A DNA stretch of 64,000 nucleotides from Erigeron canadensis (Eukaryota; Streptophyta; Magnoliopsida; Asterales; Asteraceae): assembly GCF_010389155.1 (NCBI RefSeq), contig NC_057761.1:10046501-10110500 (forward strand), given 5' to 3'. Numbering within the stretch: position 1 is the stretch's first letter; the number at the start of each line of letters is the position of its first letter. Below the pieces are notes generated by a model that ran no database searches, was not told the DNA's origin, and was given only the letters and a program-made list of their open reading frames with translations. The position numbers and the translations under genes were made by a program. Positions 36,489 through 46,409 of this stretch are shown here, piece by piece.

Positions 36489-36490
36489 TG

Positions 36491-36502
36491 TGGTATCAGA
36501 GC
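36491..36502 (+). other. Primer-binding site, initiator-Met tRNA type
   Basis: TGGTATCAGAGC, two bases after the LTR end. Confidence 0.85.
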
Positions 36503-36964
36503 AAAACAACAATCAGTTGACGATCCAGAACAGATTCAATACTGATTCATTGAATTTTGTTCAAATTATTCTTCTTCGTGTTCTAAGAAACTTTTGCCGC
36601 CATTTCTGTTCTTCAACAATCTACATTCAATTTCTGTTCAATTTTTCAAGTTTTTGTTCACTAATACATTCCAAATCATATTTCAAGACATTCTGTTAAG
36701 TTTCAGAATCAAATTCAAAGTTTTGAGTTAAAATCAAAATTTTCGAAAATTTGATCAAAATTTGATTTTCACAATTAAGTTGATTTGAGATATGGAATTG
36801 TTTTTAGGATTGTGCGCAATCATTTTCTGAGCATTTTGATGTTTAGATCACATCCTAATTCTCAAAACTGAGTGAGAATTGATCAATTTTGTATCAAAAA
36901 CCGTTTGCTTTATCTATTCTGTTTATATGTGCAGGTATCTCAAAACGATCTCTGTTGGAAGAAC

Positions 36965-37452
36965 TAAAACGATCTCTTTTAGATCGTTCTAGTTTTTGGT
37001 CCATTTTGAAGTTAAAACGATCTAATTTAGATCGTTCTAGCCAGCATAATTCTGTGTGAACTGTGTGGTGTGTGGATTGTGATTCTGAAGTTGCTGTGAT
37101 TGGGAATCACACACTTTCTTGGGTAACTGATCTCCTTGAGATTGGTTTTGCTCAAAAATTTCCAAATCACTGTGTTACTCTGCCCAAATTTTCAAAGTTT
37201 TCATACTTTGAAAATTTCTCACCCAAATTGTTAAAATGATCTAAATTTAGATCGTTCTAACTCTTCTTTATAATTCCTGAAAACGATTTCTTTTAAAACA
37301 TTTCATTTATTTTCCATCTTCTTTCTTCTTTCGTCTTTCTTCTTCATCACTTAAGAAATTTTTTAAAATTTCTAAAACGATCTAATTTAGATCGTCCCAG
37401 TTTCCTTTTCAATATTTAGAAATTTTTTTTCAAAAATCTAAAACGATCTTAA
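36965..37452. repeat. Palindromic ACGATCT...AGATCGT array, gag-leader set
   Basis: Copies at 36965-36990, 37014-37038, 37233-37258 and 37374-37397, with half copies near 36945 and 37442. Each is a near-perfect inverted repeat around ACGATCTAAATTTAGATCGT, usually with an A-rich left flank. The same motif forms a second array at 57351-58043 in front of the 3' gene. Confidence 0.9.
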
Positions 37453-37506
37453 TTTCTAATTTCATTTTCTAAATCAAGTTTTTTAATTGTAATTCAATCA
37501 TTTCAA

Positions 37507-39350
37507 ATGACAACAATCAACATCAATTTAGACATTTCATCAAGAGAGGTACAAGTTTTTACTCAAACTGACTACTTGTCTCTTCAAACAACTACTGATA
37601 CTTTGACAATGCAAAATCTTACTTTGAAGACAAATTTGAACATAGCTAAACAGGAGTTTGATAAACTTAACGAAGCTTTTTGTCAACTCTCAATAGCTCA
37701 TGATGCTCTCAAAGTTAACTATGACTCTTTGAAAGAAATGCATTTGTCAAGTAACAATTCTCAAGCTGTTTCACCCAATGCACATCTAACCAATAAATGT
37801 CAAGACCTTGAAAAGACTGTCCATTCACTCAAGCAAACCATTGAGACCTTACAGCTTGAGAAAACCAATGAATGGATAAGAGCAAATGGAAGACAAGCAG
37901 ATGTTGAGTTTCTCACAAACAAAATGAAAGATATGAGACCAAATTGTGAAAAACATGAAAGACAGATTTCTGACTTAAACAGTTCTTGTTTTCTCAAAGG
38001 AGTTGAAATTGAAACTCTTCAAAAACAAGTTGAGGATTTGAAAGCAAACATTTTGTTCTACCAAGAGAAAATTTACAAAATAGAACAAAATCCTTTCTTA
38101 GATTTCACTGCTTATTACAATAAATCAAAGATTGATAAATCAGAACTTCTTTTTGGTTTAGGTTGTGAGAATCCAGCGCATTTAGAGAAAAATTCAAAAA
38201 GAAGATCTTGGTGCTTTATATGATGAAAAATTTGTTCGTCTTGGCATGATTCAAGAATTCATCAGACCATCTGAGGATGATTTTGAGTCAGATAATGTTG
38301 AAAGACCAAAACCAACTCAAATAAACATTGATTATGTTGCTCTTAATGATTCTTACAAGAAAACTCATAACAAATCAATTTATGAGTTAGAAGAAATAGA
38401 CAACATTTCAGTAATACAAAATGAGTCTCAACAAGAGTCTTCCAAATCAATTTCTCACAGAGCTTATATTCCAACTACCATATTGGAAAAAGAAATTGAA
38501 AACCTAAAACAAAAAGTTGAGTCTCAATAAAAGGTCATTGAACATCTGAAAACTCAAGATTATTCCCCAAAGGTAACTGAGACCACCCCTACCCATATGA
38601 TGATTAATCATAATTCTGATGATTGCTCCATTCCATCCAATGGGAGTGAGAATTCTACAAAAGTACTGCAGGATGATAGCATCTCTTCTAAAGAAATTCA
38701 AGAAATGTCCACAACAATGTTATCATCATTTTCCAAGATTGAAGAAAAAATTCAAGCTTTGAAGACTAAACGTCTTGCTTCTGTCAAAAAGGTACTTTCT
38801 TTTGAAACCCCTGTGATCACACCTAATGACAAAAGTAAAGTGGCTTTAGAGCATAAAATTGAGGTTCCTGAAAATTTTAAGGCTAAAGCAAAAGCATTGA
38901 TTGAAAAGATGATTACCAAAACTGGTTCTCAACCAAAAAGTCAATCAAAAATTAAAAAAGGAGTTATACAACTTTCTTTCAAAAAGCCTAAAGTTGAATC
39001 AAAGAAGGAATCTAAATCTAAGATTGCTCCAACTTCATTTTACTCACCCAAAAGTCAGCTTGCACCAACTGTCAAAGGAAAAGACACCATTAAGGTTCAT
39101 GTTTCATCTGTTTCTAGAACCTCTGCTCTTAAAACTATCTCTAAAAATAGTCCAATATCCAAGATGTCAAAAACTAGTCAAGTTTTCCTCACAAAAGAAA
39201 CATCTAAGGCTATAACTATTTATAGGGATCAGTATGGATGGTTCACTGTCAAAACTCCAAAGAAACAGAATCCCAGATCTTCAAACAATACCATGATCAA
39301 TTTTTCTAACCCAAAAGGACCCATTCAAAATGGGTACCAAAAACAACATA
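37507..39350 (+). pseudogene. Coiled-coil Gag-extension ORF of the pol-less element
   Basis: It starts MTTININLDISS and reads through long heptad-like helices (TNKCQDLEKTVHSLKQTIE, KNLEKEIENLKQKVE-like), then a lysine/serine-rich tail. It ends with the WVPK motif that in Copia elements lies just before protease. It has no Gag core and no zinc knuckle. It is interrupted by an extra A in a homopolymer near 38190, a TAA at 38528 and a frameshift near 39330. Position and ending show it corresponds to the C-terminal extension of the inner element's Gag (42700-44290). The coil suggests self-assembly or binding to a partner Gag. Function is inferred only. Confidence 0.7.
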
Positions 39351-39367
39351 ATTGTTTTTGTAGGTAA

Positions 39368-39856
39368 TAAAGGTCTGTGCTACGTATTTCCACTTTTGAA
39401 GACATTCAACACATGATCCGGGAATGAGTTTCTGATCAAAGAAACTATCTCAAATAAGTGCTAATTACCAATATACTAACTTACCTCTGCATGTTGTGTA
39501 AAAATCCTTCATCTCTCTGATTTCATTCATTATCTGTCAAACATTGATGCTATGCTTACGTGCAATATGTTTTATATCATGCAATGTTTGAGGGGGAGAG
39601 AAAGGATAATTCATGAAGCAAAGGGGAGTTTGTGTATTTGCACTATTTGATTAGAAACTCATTGTTATTTTAGAAAAACAAAATATAAAAATAGAATATT
39701 TTAGAAAAACAAAATAGAAAAATAGAAAATTCACAAAAATATTTTGTTTGTTTTGTTTTATTTGATTATTCTAGTTTTTAGAAAACTGATAAATGAAAAA
39801 GCCCAAAAACAAGTCAAGCCCAATATCAATCAAGTCCATAACCGACCCAACCTGAT
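39368..39856 (+). other. Spacer and promoter-like region of the 3' gene, left of the inner insertion
   Basis: No pol sequence. It starts with an acceptor-like TTGTTTTTGTAG and contains a purine run TTTGAGGGGGAGAG (about 39588). At 39800-39850 there are two AAGCCCA motifs, promoter-like elements upstream of the 3' gene's 5'UTR exon. That unit is now separated from its continuation by the inner element. Confidence 0.5.
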
Positions 39857-39861
39857 CCGAC

Positions 39862-40496
39862 TGTTGATGTACGTTGATGTGACAACAACAACTTAGATTT
39901 GATATGTCGTTTGGATTAAGACATTATGTTAATTTATGTCGTATCTATATATGTAATTGATAGATTATGGACTTTATGTTTTGGTAATGATCGATTACAT
40001 GTTTTGGTGTTATATATATGTGTTATGTATGATGTTTGTTGTGTGATATACAAGTACAAACATAATATGTGTTAGGATTCCTTAATAATACTTAGGAATA
40101 TAACTAAGTCTTATATCTAACGAAGATAAGGTATATCTTCGTTAGAGGCAAATGAAGATAAACTTCGTTTGGTACAAACAAAGATTAACTTCGTTACATG
40201 GGCTGGGCAGCTAAGTTCGTAAGAACAAAGCCCAGCAAGCCCAGTTCGACCTGAAACATATATATACGAATGAATACCCTAAAATACATGATCACATTCG
40301 ACAGATACGTACTCCAGACATCTAAGTCGTTCTATAGTTTATAGAAACGAATATAGCATCATACGGCTGATTATTTACTTGATAATTAGCGATATACCCG
40401 TTTACTAATCAAACTAGTTATCTCGTGAGGATTCCGCACTCACGACATAATCATAGACGATCTCGAGAGCGATCTGTAGCTATCGAGGGACTCACA
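39862..40496 (+). repeat. 5' LTR of the inner SIRE-like element
   Basis: 635 bp, from TGTTGATGTACG to GGACTCACA. It differs from 56131-56741 by one deletion of about 25 bp (near 40155) and a handful of base changes. It includes the perfect 11-bp hairpin TAACGAAGATA/TATCTTCGTTA at 40118-40144. Confidence 0.93.
40257..40267 (+). promoter_or_regulatory. TATA-like box in the inner 5' LTR
   Basis: CATATATATAC lies about 15-60 bp downstream of GGGCTGGGC and AAGCCCAGCAAGCCCAG motifs. The combination resembles a plant core promoter with site-II-type elements. Inferred from sequence only. Confidence 0.5.
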
Positions 40497-40498
40497 AG

Positions 40499-40510
40499 TG
40501 GTATCAGAGC
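40499..40510 (+). other. Primer-binding site of the inner element
   Basis: TGGTATCAGAGC followed by CAA, two bases after the LTR end. Confidence 0.88.
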
Positions 40511-40589
40511 CAATCGATTTCTTATCGAAGGTTCGAGATCGTTTTGTTTGATTCTTTTCTCTGAAAATCAACCTCCCGATACCCTTACT

Positions 40590-40900
40590 GTCGCTAATTT
40601 CGTTTTCTCAAACGAATTTAGCAAACGAACTTAACCTCATCTTCGTTTTGAGTCCTTCCAACGTTTTTAGCTTTATTTTCGTTAAGTTCCTTCAAACGAA
40701 TTTCAAGTTATCTTCGTTTACTCTCACCTTACGGATTTAGCCTTATCTTCGTTTCTTTCCTTCAAACGAAGATAATTCTATCTTCGTTTCGTTCCTTCAA
40801 ACGAAGATAATTCTATCTTCGTTTCCTTCCTGCAAACGAAGTTAATCCTATCTTCGTTTCTCTCATTCAAACGAATTTAAAATCTATCTTCGTTCAGTGC
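40590..40900. repeat. AACGAAG/CTTCGTT array in the gag leader
   Basis: At least eight CTTCGTT motifs alternate with AAACGAA motifs between the primer site and the gag ATG. A periodic block ATCTTCGTTTC...CAAACGAAGATA at 40740-40860 can fold into successive hairpins. The same motifs recur at 52180-52960 in front of the 3' gene. Confidence 0.85.
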
Positions 40901-40913
40901 AGAAATTTACAAA

Positions 40914-43900
40914 ATGGCTTCCTCGTCAACCAACACTGCTGTTGCTCAATACCTGAATTCTCTTGTCTATCATGATCATCTCGTTGGACGTACTAATTCT
41001 CCACCGAAGTTAGTTTCATTGGCTGACTTCTGGGCTTGGAGAGGTCGATTTGAAGATTATATTCAACGAGAAGATTTGAACATGTGGATTATGATCACTG
41101 AAGGATATGAATGGCCAACTCTTACTGTAAACGGTGTTACAACTAATTACAAGGTAGGAGAGTTAAAAGGCGAAGAAAAATCCTTGTATGCTGTTGAAGT
41201 TAAGGCTCTTTCTACTCTTAGGATGTGCATTCCTCAAGAATTAGTGCACCTTTTTCCTAAGCAGGAGTACAAGACTTCAAAGCAATTGTTCGATGCTATT
41301 GAAGCTCACTGTGAAGGTGATCCATTATTGAAGCAAAATAGAGTTAAGATGCTTAAGAAACAATTTGATTGCTTTAATGCTACCAAGAACGAACTAGTTG
41401 AGGATCTTATCTTGAGATTTCAACATCTTCTTGCTGAGTTAGCCTATTTTGATCTTAAGTATACTCCTACTGAGATAGTGGATAAATTCTTGGATGGTTT
41501 GCCGAAAGCTTATAAAGAATTTCGTCATGGATTGCAAGAAAAAGCTGATTATGCATCTCTTCGTATAGATGGTGTTATATCCACATTAAGAAACAGAGAA
41601 ATGAAGGATAAGGCAAAGGATCTCCAAGACAACTTCACACAAGATCCATCTTTTTATCATGCCACTATGAAAAATCCTACAGCTGATATTAATGCATTCT
41701 TTTCTGGGGTTGGTACTTCTGGCACGAAAGAGGGTTCTAATTGTGTTATGGATGGAGATGATTCTGCCGGTTTCATGGCTTCTGATGCTGGTTTCAAGGC
41801 TCGAAAGACAAATGAGAATGCTAAGCCAGGAAATATGACGTTTGGTAACATTTCATCTACTTCTTCTGGTTACAAGTCTATGCCCATGGATATGAAATCT
41901 GCTGAGGGAAGGATGAATGTATTTGCCGCAATGTGTGCTGCACATGAAGCTTTTGTTGCAGGGAGGATCACGGATCCAACACTCATTGATGAAGATTATG
42001 ACCAAATAGATCCAGATGATGTTGAAGAAATGGATCTGAAATGGAATTTGGCGATGATCACCAGGAGAGTGCAACGGTTTATGCAACGAACAGGTCGACA
42101 GCTTATTGGGGGTACTCAGGGCTTTGACAAGTCAAAGGTTAAGTGCTATAATTGCGATGGCTTTGGACATTTTGCCAAAGAATGTCAACGACCAAAGAGA
42201 GATGTCAACATTACCCCTACCCGTCAAGATAGAGGTGGTAATCGTCCTTTTAATCCGAATGCAGGTAGAGCTCTCTTGTTGACTGAAGATACTACTGGAA
42301 ATAACAATGACAAGGCTATCGTAGCTGCTCAACCTGATGGTTCTTATGTCTGGAATCTTCCACAGGATGAGACTAATAATGCTTATTTGGCCGAAATAGT
42401 TGATGATATGGCTCAAATAGCAGATTCTGTTGAGGATTTCTTGGACACCTCAGTTTACCACAGTGATGAGCATCTGTATGAAAATGCTCAAAGCTCGAAC
42501 TTGGAATCTTCTACTCAGGTATATGACACTGATTCTGAGTCTGATGAAGAGGTTGAGGTTGCTGATACGAAAGATTCTGGAGAGGTAAACGCTGCTGAGA
42601 ACAAAGACAATTCTGCTACTGAAAAGGTTGAAAAGACGATTGAAGAGCAGATGAAGGAGTATGAAATTCCAGCAGGAATGAGTGTGGATGACTTTGTCGC
42701 GTACATGGCAGACTGCAAAGAAGCAGATCAACAGGTATCTTACTCTCTTCGTACTATTGTTCATGTTTGCAAAATTGTTAATCGAATGTTTGATAAAATT
42801 GAACAAAAGAATGAACTAATTAAGCATTTAGAATCTGTTGTTAATGCTGCTCATGAAGAAAAAGATAAGTTGATTAAAAAAGATTTAACTGTCACTGATA
42901 GAGAAAAATTTTTAAAGGATAGGATTAAATCTTTAGAGTCTGACATTAGTGCTATGAAAGACAAAGTTAAACATGCTGTGGCTGTAGAAAGAGTATGTGG
43001 TGAAGCTTATGCATTATTAGCTAAGAAGTGTTCTACTATTGAGAAAGAACTGGCTGATGCTAGAATAGAAATAGTGGACTTACAAGCTAAGGTTGATTCA
43101 GCTAGACATGATGAGCTTTTGATGCACATGAAAAAGTTTGGGGACTCTCCATCTAAGAGTTCTGACACTGCTAAGGTTTCTTACAATAGCATGCCTCCTC
43201 CTTTCAACAATAATTATACTCCTGTAGAACCTAATATTCCTGAAGTCCTACTTCAACCTAGTGTTGATGTTGGTAAATCAAAAGACTCGTCTCCTAAGCC
43301 TACTTTGACTGAGGAGACAGAAGAGTCTAAAGGAGTTTCTTCTCAACCTACCAAGGAAGAGAAATTGAAAGGTGTCGTCCTAGATTCGTCCACTTCTTAT
43401 GGTCAAAAAGACAGTATTACTCACTTTACACTTCGTAAGAGTAGTAGGGTCTACACTGAGTTAGAATTTCCGTTATCATCTATTGACCCTAAGAGGATTG
43501 ATAAAGTCTGGGATGTTGATATTAAGGATATGAAGCGCTTAAGTCAGTTGCGTCAAACTCCTTTACCTAAGCAGTCTAGGGATAGTCAATCTGAAGATGA
43601 ATTAGTTGTTAATGTCGAAGCAACTAAGGCTTTGAAGCATATCTTAATGCCTGCTCGAAAGAAGTCCCCAAGTAAGTCTAGGATATCACCGACCAAACGA
43701 GACCATAAGGATCCTAGTAAAACAAGTAAATCAGTGGACAATAGTGAATCTGTAAGTACCAATAATAAGGTAGATACAAAGAAAAAAACTAAGGTCCTCT
43801 CTTGCTTTGCTTGTCATGAAAAAGGTCATGTTTACAGTGTATGTCCTAATCGACCTCGGAGATTGGGTTCTCCTTCAAAGGTTTCCACCTCGAAAGGAAA

Positions 43901-44171
43901 AAGGGGGTTGGGTAATGATAAACAGGTTCATGAAACTAAAGTTCAATCTTCTTCAAACTGTTTACTATACCTCAACGACGTGAATCTCCACCAAAAGGTT
44001 CTTCCCTTATGGGACAAAGATTCACTACCCCCAGTGGGAGTTCGAGTCGGTCACAAACACCTTCAAGTCGTAATTCATTTTATGACCAAATTCATTCAAG
44101 TGTTAGACCCTCTTTTGGCCTTCATTCCCCAAGACCTTCTCCAACGAGCGGTCAGACGTCTTCTCCAGTGA
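40914..44171 (+). CDS. Extended Gag of the inner SIRE-like element
   Basis: A 1085-residue frame from the ATG in TTACAAAATGGCTTCC. The N-terminal Gag core has FWAWRGRFEDYIQREDLNMW, KTSKQLFDAIEAHCEGDPLL and FLDGLPKAYKEF. A CCHC knuckle CYNCDGFGHFAKEC lies at about residue 411. An acidic segment follows, then a long coiled coil (residues about 620-740, LIKHLESVVNAAHEEKDKL). A basic tail has a second knuckle, CFACHEKGHVYSVC, at about residue 965. A usual Copia Gag is 300-500 residues, so more than half of this one is C-terminal extension. The last part of the frame, from about residue 1020, is out of register. The true continuation is in another frame (43973-44296), probably owing to a one-base error near 43970. 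Confidence 0.85.
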   Translation: MASSSTNTAVAQYLNSLVYHDHLVGRTNSPPKLVSLADFWAWRGRFEDYIQREDLNMWIMITEGYEWPTLTVNGVTTNYKVGELKGEEKSLYAVEVKALSTLRMCIPQELVHLFPKQEYKTSKQLFDAIEAHCEGDPLLKQNRVKMLKKQFDCFNATKNELVEDLILRFQHLLAELAYFDLKYTPTEIVDKFLDGLPKAYKEFRHGLQEKADYASLRIDGVISTLRNREMKDKAKDLQDNFTQDPSFYHATMKNPTADINAFFSGVGTSGTKEGSNCVMDGDDSAGFMASDAGFKARKTNENAKPGNMTFGNISSTSSGYKSMPMDMKSAEGRMNVFAAMCAAHEAFVAGRITDPTLIDEDYDQIDPDDVEEMDLKWNLAMITRRVQRFMQRTGRQLIGGTQGFDKSKVKCYNCDGFGHFAKECQRPKRDVNITPTRQDRGGNRPFNPNAGRALLLTEDTTGNNNDKAIVAAQPDGSYVWNLPQDETNNAYLAEIVDDMAQIADSVEDFLDTSVYHSDEHLYENAQSSNLESSTQVYDTDSESDEEVEVADTKDSGEVNAAENKDNSATEKVEKTIEEQMKEYEIPAGMSVDDFVAYMADCKEADQQVSYSLRTIVHVCKIVNRMFDKIEQKNELIKHLESVVNAAHEEKDKLIKKDLTVTDREKFLKDRIKSLESDISAMKDKVKHAVAVERVCGEAYALLAKKCSTIEKELADARIEIVDLQAKVDSARHDELLMHMKKFGDSPSKSSDTAKVSYNSMPPPFNNNYTPVEPNIPEVLLQPSVDVGKSKDSSPKPTLTEETEESKGVSSQPTKEEKLKGVVLDSSTSYGQKDSITHFTLRKSSRVYTELEFPLSSIDPKRIDKVWDVDIKDMKRLSQLRQTPLPKQSRDSQSEDELVVNVEATKALKHILMPARKKSPSKSRISPTKRDHKDPSKTSKSVDNSESVSTNNKVDTKKKTKVLSCFACHEKGHVYSVCPNRPRRLGSPSKVSTSKGKRGLGNDKQVHETKVQSSSNCLLYLNDVNLHQKVLPLWDKDSLPPVGVRVGHKHLQVVIHFMTKFIQVLDPLLAFIPQDLLQRAVRRLLQ

Positions 44172-44296
44172 GAAGACAAGTTGAGAATCAAGTCACACCC
44201 ACGGCTTCTAGCAATGGATATTGGACTGAACTGATTCTCAAGGATGAGAAGGGACGACCCAAACCTATGAAGGTTTGGGTCCCCAATGATAACTAA
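43973..44296 (+). CDS. Gag C-terminus up to the gag-pol stop
   Basis: This frame continues Gag with a serine/arginine-rich stretch (SGSSSRSQTPSSRNSF) and ends with KPMKVWVPNDN then TAA at 44294-44296. The WVP motif marks the usual border to protease in Copia polyproteins. The pol frame continues in register after the stop. Confidence 0.75.
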   Translation, partial: QRRESPPKGSSLMGQRFTTPSGSSSRSQTPSSRNSFYDQIHSSVRPSFGLHSPRPSPTSGQTSSPVRRQVENQVTPTASSNGYWTELILKDEKGRPKPMKVWVPNDN

Positions 44297-45544
44297 TATT
44301 TCTCATTTTATGTGCAGGGAGTTCCTAGGAAACCTATTCATTTGTGGTACCTTGACAGTGGATGCTCCAGGCACATGACAGGGGACAAGAAGCTCTTGTC
44401 CAATTATACTGGTATAAATGGGTCATATGTTAGTTTTGCTGGTTCCAAGGGCGGCAACATCACCGGTCAAGGAGATGTCGTCAATGGACAACTAACTCTA
44501 GAAAGAGTTAACTATGTGGAACAACTTACTCACAATCTAATGAGTGTCTCACAGATCTGTGATAAGGGCAACAATGTTCATTTCACAGAAAAGGAGGCAT
44601 ACATCTTGAAGCCGGGTTTTGTTATTCCAGAAGAATGGATTATGCTCAAAGCTCCTAGGAAGAGAGACATCTATGGTTTACTTTTAGGTGTTGATAATCC
44701 AAAGGAGCCCCTTTGTTTGTTGAGCAAGGCAAATGAGTCTGAATCTCTCCTATGGCATCGTAGAATGGGACATATCAACTTTCGGAAGATGAATGAACTT
44801 ATCAGTCTTGGGTTAGTTGATGGTGTGCCTGTTAAGAAGTTTGGGATGGAAGATAAGTGTGTACCGTGTTTGAAAGGGAAGCAACATAAGAATCCGCATA
44901 AATCCAAAGTACTCAACTCTATTTCCAAACCATTCGAATTACTTCATATGGATCTCTTTGGTCCTGTGAACAAAAGAAGCATTGGAGGGATGTCTTACTG
45001 TTTGGTGATCACTGATGATTACTCGAGGTACTCATGGGTATTTTTTCTGAAGACCAAGGATGAGACTGCTGAACGATTTATGGATTTTGTCAAGCAAGTT
45101 GAAAATGTCCATGGAGTCAAAGTTAAGAGAATCAGGAGTGACAATGGTACTGAGTTCAAGAATAATACTATTACTGTATTTTGCTTGACCAAAGGAATTC
45201 AACATCAGTACAGTGCACCATATGAGCCACAACAAAATGGAGTGGCTGAACGGAAGAACAGGACGTTAATTGAGACAGCCAGGACGATGCTTGCTGATTC
45301 AGGGCTTCCTATTACTTTTTGGGGAGAGGCAGTGAATACAGCTTGTCACATTCTGAATCGGGTTTTGACAGTTAAACGGTTTAAGAAGACTAGTTATGAA
45401 CTGTTGCACAACAAAAAGCCCAATTTACAGAATGTTGAGCCTTTCGGTGTTCCGTGCACTTTTCTTAAAACTCTTCCTCAAGGGAAATTTGAACCTAAAT
45501 CTGAGGAGGGTTTCTTTTGGGTTATGTTCCAAGTACACGATTAG
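44297..45544 (+). CDS. Inner pol: protease and integrase
   Basis: In frame with the preceding Gag end but after a TAA. It holds aspartic protease (WYLDSGCSRHMTGD, then SVSQICDKG), the pre-integrase HHCC domain (LLWHRRMGHINFRKMNEL with CVPCLKGKQ), and the integrase core with HMDLFGP, VITDDYSRYSW, IRSDNGTEFKN and EPQQNGVAERKNRT. All three acidic residues of the DDE triad are present. The reading ends at a frameshift near 45515, after which the next frame continues. Expression would need readthrough of, or splicing around, the TAA at 44294. Confidence 0.88.
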   Translation, partial: YFSFYVQGVPRKPIHLWYLDSGCSRHMTGDKKLLSNYTGINGSYVSFAGSKGGNITGQGDVVNGQLTLERVNYVEQLTHNLMSVSQICDKGNNVHFTEKEAYILKPGFVIPEEWIMLKAPRKRDIYGLLLGVDNPKEPLCLLSKANESESLLWHRRMGHINFRKMNELISLGLVDGVPVKKFGMEDKCVPCLKGKQHKNPHKSKVLNSISKPFELLHMDLFGPVNKRSIGGMSYCLVITDDYSRYSWVFFLKTKDETAERFMDFVKQVENVHGVKVKRIRSDNGTEFKNNTITVFCLTKGIQHQYSAPYEPQQNGVAERKNRTLIETARTMLADSGLPITFWGEAVNTACHILNRVLTVKRFKKTSYELLHNKKPNLQNVEPFGVPCTFLKTLPQGKFEPKSEEGFFWVMFQVHD

Positions 45545-46409
45545 GCGTGTGTACAATCAGAAGACTGGCAAAGTAGATCTTGGTACAAATGTCGTAATTG
45601 TCAGTCATAAACCTGCTGTACACCTTGGTCCTGCTAATAATTTTGATTATGATGGTGTCTTCACTTCTTTTCGTGGTCCTGTTTCTTTTGCAGGTGTTCC
45701 AACAGTGGAGGATGCCGTTACTCTTCATGATCCTCTGGATGGTGGACCGGTTTCTGGTTCTTCTTCTGTTTCCTCACCAATAGTTGCGCCTACCTTTGAA
45801 TCTGGAGAATCTAGTGGGACAAAAGTAGCAGATTCACCCTTAGAGCCTGCTCCTATGGTTCCTACTGATCCTTTGCATGTACCTCTACCTGATTCTCCTT
45901 TCTATGATACTGATGACACGGAAGGTGAAACTCAGGAGGAGCCTAACACTCCAGATTATAAAACTCCAGAGCAACATGTGCAGAAGAATTTGGGAGATGA
46001 TCTTTCTGTCGATAAGGTTCCTCAAACCAGAGTCAACAAGGATCATCCAGTCAAGCAAATCATTGGTGATGCTTCTGCCTCTGTTCGCACGAGGAATCAA
46101 TCTAAGCAACCGTCGTGTATGTTTGCTGAAGTTAAGGATACTGGGGCAATTACTTGGTACTTGTATTACTGCTTTATCTCTCAGGTTGAGCCTAAGAATG
46201 TTGGAATGGCTCTTAAGGAACCGTCATGGGTTGAGGCGATGCAAGAAGAATTGGCTCAGTTTCGAAAGCTTGAGGTATGGAAGTTAGTTGACTTACCTCC
46301 GGGTGAATCTCCTTTAACAACGCGTTGGGTTTTTCGTTGTAAACGAGATGACAGAGGTGTAGTCACTCGAAATAAGGCTCAATTGGTGGTTAGAGGATTT
46401 GAGCAATAA
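45517..46409 (+). CDS. Inner pol: integrase C-terminus and start of RT
   Basis: Picks up with YTIRRVYNQKTGKVDLGTNV. A low-complexity S/P/E linker follows (about 45720-46080), then the RT start with SWVEAMQEELAQFRKLEVW and TRWVFRCKRDDRGV. It stops at TAA 46407-46409 inside a conserved segment. The following codons continue the RT in the same frame, so this is a nonsense change or an error rather than a natural end. Confidence 0.82.

Noticed and set aside
42132..42806. Several minus-strand frames of 65-118 codons
   Set aside because: Antisense shadows of the extended Gag.
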